This document shows positions 60,789 to 64,000 of a stretch of 64,000 bases of DNA, in pieces. The notes below the pieces were generated by a model. It had not been told where the DNA came from. It ran no database searches and worked only from the letters and a program-made list of their open reading frames with translations. Positions within the stretch are counted from its first letter, which is position 1. Each line of letters begins with the position of its first letter. The stretch covers positions 2,948,811 through 3,012,810 of the forward strand of contig NW_004955423.1 in the NCBI RefSeq assembly GCF_000276665.1, given 5' to 3'. The stretch comes from Chinchilla lanigera. Lineage: Eukaryota > Chordata > Mammalia > Rodentia > Chinchillidae. The position numbers and the translations under genes are program-made.

Positions 60789-62155
60789 ATTAGTAGTACA
60801 TGTTTGTAGTACATAATGATTACATGCCTCATGAGAAGTTGGTAATGTACACAGCACACCTTAATTCTTTTCTTACCCCTTCCTGCCACTCCCTTACTCT
60901 CTCTGTCTCTTGTCCCCTTCCCTTTTGCAAAAGATCTAGCTATCTGTTTCTTGTATCTACCTTTTACTTTGCTCTTTATTTATATTTTGGATTTCCATGT
61001 AATATTTAAGCTTGTGTGTGTGATTTATTTCACATAACATTACGGTCACAAAGTGCATCCATTTTCCTACAAATGTCTCAGGTTTATCTTTCTTTATGTC
61101 ACAGTAGTACTCCACTGTTTGTTTTTTTGTAAATACCACATTTCTTTATGTGTTTGTCTGATGATAGACAAACGGGCTGCTTCCAAGATTAGCTGTTATT
61201 AAATGTGTGGCTATAAACATGCATGTGTCACTGTTATATCATATATTTAACTCTTTCAGGAAGATATCTAGGATGGGGAAACTTGGGTTGAAAAGAATTT
61301 TTAGTTTTAGTTTTTGAAGAAATCTTCATACTGATTTCTATAATGGTTTACATTCCCACCAAGAATGTGAGAGTTCCTTTATCCGTACAGCATCGGCAGC
61401 ATTTATTATTTGATTTCTTATGATGGCCATTCTTATTAGTGTAAGACAGAATCTTGGTATTGTTTTAATTTGCATTTTTCTAATGGCCAGAGATGTTGAA
61501 TATTTTTTCATGTGTTTATTAACTGTTCGTACCTCTTCTGAGAAGTTATTATTCATTTCACTCACCCATTTTTTTTTATTGGGTCAGGGGACCTACTTCT
61601 TTTGAGTTCTTTATATCTTCTAGATATTAGTCCTCTTTCCCAAGGAATAGCTCGCAAACAATTTTTCCCATTTCATAGGTTGTCTTTTCACTCTGTTGCT
61701 GGCTTCCTTTGCTGGGCAGAAGCTTTTTAATTTGACATGATGCCATTTATTGACTTTTGATGTTATTTCTTGTGCAATTGGGATTCTGTTCTTGCCTACG
61801 CTTATGTCTTCAAGAGTTTTACCTATTTTATCTTTCAGCAGATTGTTTCTATATTAACATTTTGATCTCTGATCCATTTTGATTTTAGTTTAGTACTTGG
61901 TGAGATATATGGGTCTAGATTCAATCTTCTGAATGTGGATAGCCAGTTTTCCCAGTACCATTTATTAAAGAGGCTATCTTTCCTCTATTGTATGTTGGGC
62001 CCCTTTGTCAAAGATCAAATAGTTGAATGTGCCTGGTGTTGTTTCTGCATCCTCTATTCAGTTTCATTAACTTTGCCAGTGCCATGTGATATTTTTGAGA
62101 GGTCAAGTTACCTCGTCAAGACTATACTTTACTTATGTGGAGTTAGAGACTGACT
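60789..62155 (-). mobile_element. L1 3' part, antisense
   Basis: Antisense 3' UTR and ORF2 text: TGTGGCTATAAACATGCATG, TTTTCTAATGGCCAGAGATG, GATATTAGTCCTCTTTCCCA, CCATTTATTAAAGAGGCTAT. Frame-broken. It faces the sense L1 at 60025, 3' end to 3' end. Confidence 0.88.
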
Positions 62156-62342
62156 GCTGGTGAATACTCCAGGATCTGTAGAAGTTATGGTTTCATTAGC
62201 AAAACTGGGAAATAAATTGTAGATATTGGGCAATCAAGCAAGGAAAATCTAGGTCAGAGTAACTCTAATCTTAGGCACTCTGAGAATCATTTGAAATAAT
62301 TCTGTTTTTAATGGTAGTGAAGTTTTATTAAAGATAGGAAAA

Positions 62343-62518
62343 ATGCCAGGCATAGAGGCGCACGCCTGTAATCCCAGCACTTGGGAGGCTGAGGCAGGAG
62401 GATCATTGTTAGTTCAAGACCAGCCTGGGCTACAAAGTGAGCTGAAGGCTAGAGTGAACTGCATAGTGAGATCCTGTCTCAAAAAATAAATAAATAAACA
62501 AACAAACAAACAAATAAA
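62343..62518 (+). repeat. B1 SINE with internal duplication
   Basis: GCCAGGCATAGAGGCGCACG … CCTGTAATCCCAGCACTTGG … AAGACCAGCCTGGGCTACAA … AGTGAACTGCATAGTGAGAT, then an (AAAT)n/(AAAC)n tail. Confidence 0.93.
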
Positions 62519-63884
62519 TGGAGATAGGGAAAGAAACAGGCTCTATAGAGCAAGTTTGGGCAAAGTAAAAGTAGGAAAAGAAATACACCGTATAGTGTGA
62601 AGGCTGGCCAACCATGCAGGAGAACACAGGGGCCCATTTGACATAATTCTAAAGTGCTATATGGCTGTAACATGCTTGCCTGACCACTCATGAAAAGTAT
62701 ATTCAGTGCAGATATCTGAGTTCAGTTACACTGGGAGGAGGAGATAATAAGCCAGTTTTTGATGCTTTTGTTTACCATGCTTTTGTCTCAGCCCTGCTGC
62801 ACTTCCTTCTCTCTGGTGATCTAAATAGGATGGAAACAGGAAATACATTAGCAGTAAGAAGTTAATGATTGTTTACTTATCTGTGTGATGGTAAATTCTT
62901 ATCTTTTACTGGAAGGCTTTTTATATTATGGTACTATGCTTTGAAGAGTTTTAAAGATTTTCATGCTATATGAGTAGAGCTAAAGTGGTTCTGTTTGTTG
63001 TTTAGATGTCTCTGCTAGTCAAGACCACTGTCTATACTAATGTTCATTATTTATTGTTCCAAAATTTTATTTGTCATCAGACTCACTGAATTGCTATGCT
63101 TTATTGTGTACAGCAAAAGCCTAAAAACTAGTCATGATAATTTGAGAATTTGTAGGTTGCTTAAATACAATCTATTTGCTGATTTTTTACTATTTTCCTG
63201 TGTTTGAATCCTCAGAACAATAGTTTTGTCAGATTGATACTGCCATAGTACTCTTGTCATTTTCAGTTCTACAGACATTTTTTTCCCATTATAGCATGTA
63301 ATTACAGTGACACTGCTGAGAGTTTGTTGAACAAAAGGAAAAATTCAATTTCAAGTGTTGATAGTGATGATAAATGATGTTTGTGGTTGAATTTTATTAT
63401 GTGCTGGGAAACTGATTCTATAGCTACTCTGAATCAAAGATTCATTTTTTGAATATAAATTGATGTAGGACTATTTAATGAGAGAAAAACCAGCATGATA
63501 GCCCACTTCTTGGCTTGTTACAAATAAATATTTTATAGGAAAAGACATATCTTGAAGGAGAAATGAGATTCCCTCAAAGACTGATAGATTGACAGACTCA
63601 AAATTCCATTTCTTTGTGTTGGCACAAATATTCTAACATGCTACACGACTGAAAGTAATAAGAATTATGAATTAACTGTTTGCTTTGTTAAGTCTAAACA
63701 GATACTAACAGTGCTTAGTACAGTATACATGCTAGGCATTGTTCTGGGTATTTAGGATATGTCAATTAAAAAAACAATGAATCTTTACCCTCAGGGAGTT
63801 AACATTCTTGAGGTGATGGAGAACAGAATAGATCTGTAGCAGTATGTCAGTGAGTCATATAGTATTTTTGTTGAGTGCTTTTTT
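62519..63884. other. HFM1 intron 5, nothing recognised
   Basis: AT-rich; the HFM1 exon expected after EIP was looked for and not found, nor was a U12 branch-site motif (TTCCTTAAC). Confidence 0.5.
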
Positions 63885-63983
63885 TAAAATTGATTCTCAT
63901 ATGTATCTCAGGCTGGCTTCAAATGATAATTCTTCTGTCTCAGCCTCCCAAATTTTGGGATTACATGCCTGACTTCATACAGC
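63885..63983 (-). repeat. B1-type SINE, antisense
   Basis: TGTATCTCAGGCTGGCTTCAAATGATA … TGTCTCAGCCTCCCAAATTT … GGGATTACATGCCTGACTTC. Confidence 0.8.
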
Positions 63984-64000
63984 ATGTTAGAAGGTAATGA

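Noticed and set aside
62519..63884. Next HFM1 exon
   Set aside because: No stretch here encodes a plausible continuation after EIP with an in-phase acceptor.

Overview
The window is mammalian nuclear DNA, almost certainly from a rodent. It is AT-rich and full of retroposons typical of rodents: tRNA-derived ID-type SINEs, 7SL-derived B1 SINEs, B1/ID composites, L1 LINEs and ERVL-MaLR LTRs, plus MIRs and two DNA-transposon relics. The ID consensus differs from the mouse/rat form and B1/ID dimers are present, so a non-murid rodent (castorimorph or squirrel-related) is my guess; this is inference. Two runs of N (44424-44856 and 56436-56545) mark assembly gaps.

Only one protein-coding gene is supported: the 5' part of HFM1 (the MER3-type meiotic DNA helicase), on the + strand. 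Five coding exons lie at 47472-47567, 51475-51587, 53042-53348, 57332-57594 and 57864-57911. Their phases are compatible, there is no internal stop, and they give the first ~268 residues. This is the disordered N-terminal region; the helicase core lies beyond the right edge. The last visible donor is GTATCCTTT, the U12-type (minor spliceosome) consensus, which makes the next intron a candidate minor-class intron. A CpG-rich block at ~44274-45000, broken by the first gap, is the likely promoter and 5' untranslated region, about 2.5 kb upstream of the first coding exon.

Layout. 1-14160: intergenic DNA with SINEs, MaLR LTRs and an old ~160-bp tandem duplication (13186-13470). 14165-21415: a near full-length L1 that lacks ORF1 and carries a nested antisense MaLR provirus (17185-19456). 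21416-44270: intergenic DNA with several L1 3' fragments, a MER2-like Tigger relic, MaLR LTRs, and the youngest-looking ID copies, several with clear target-site duplications. 44274-64000: HFM1 promoter region and gene. Its introns hold SINEs, a small hAT-type MITE, MaLR LTRs and convergent L1 copies.

The most unusual signal is a set of short fragments from the 5' part of U2 snRNA (8661-8696, 22991-23023, 35172-35209 antisense, weakly 33527-33545). They have no tail, and the first and fourth are bracketed by exact target-site duplications. A 3'-truncated ID element with duplicated flanks (30016-30055) has the same architecture. All fit the class known as tailless retropseudogenes. I found no operon, CRISPR, phage or bacterial feature and no wholly new system.
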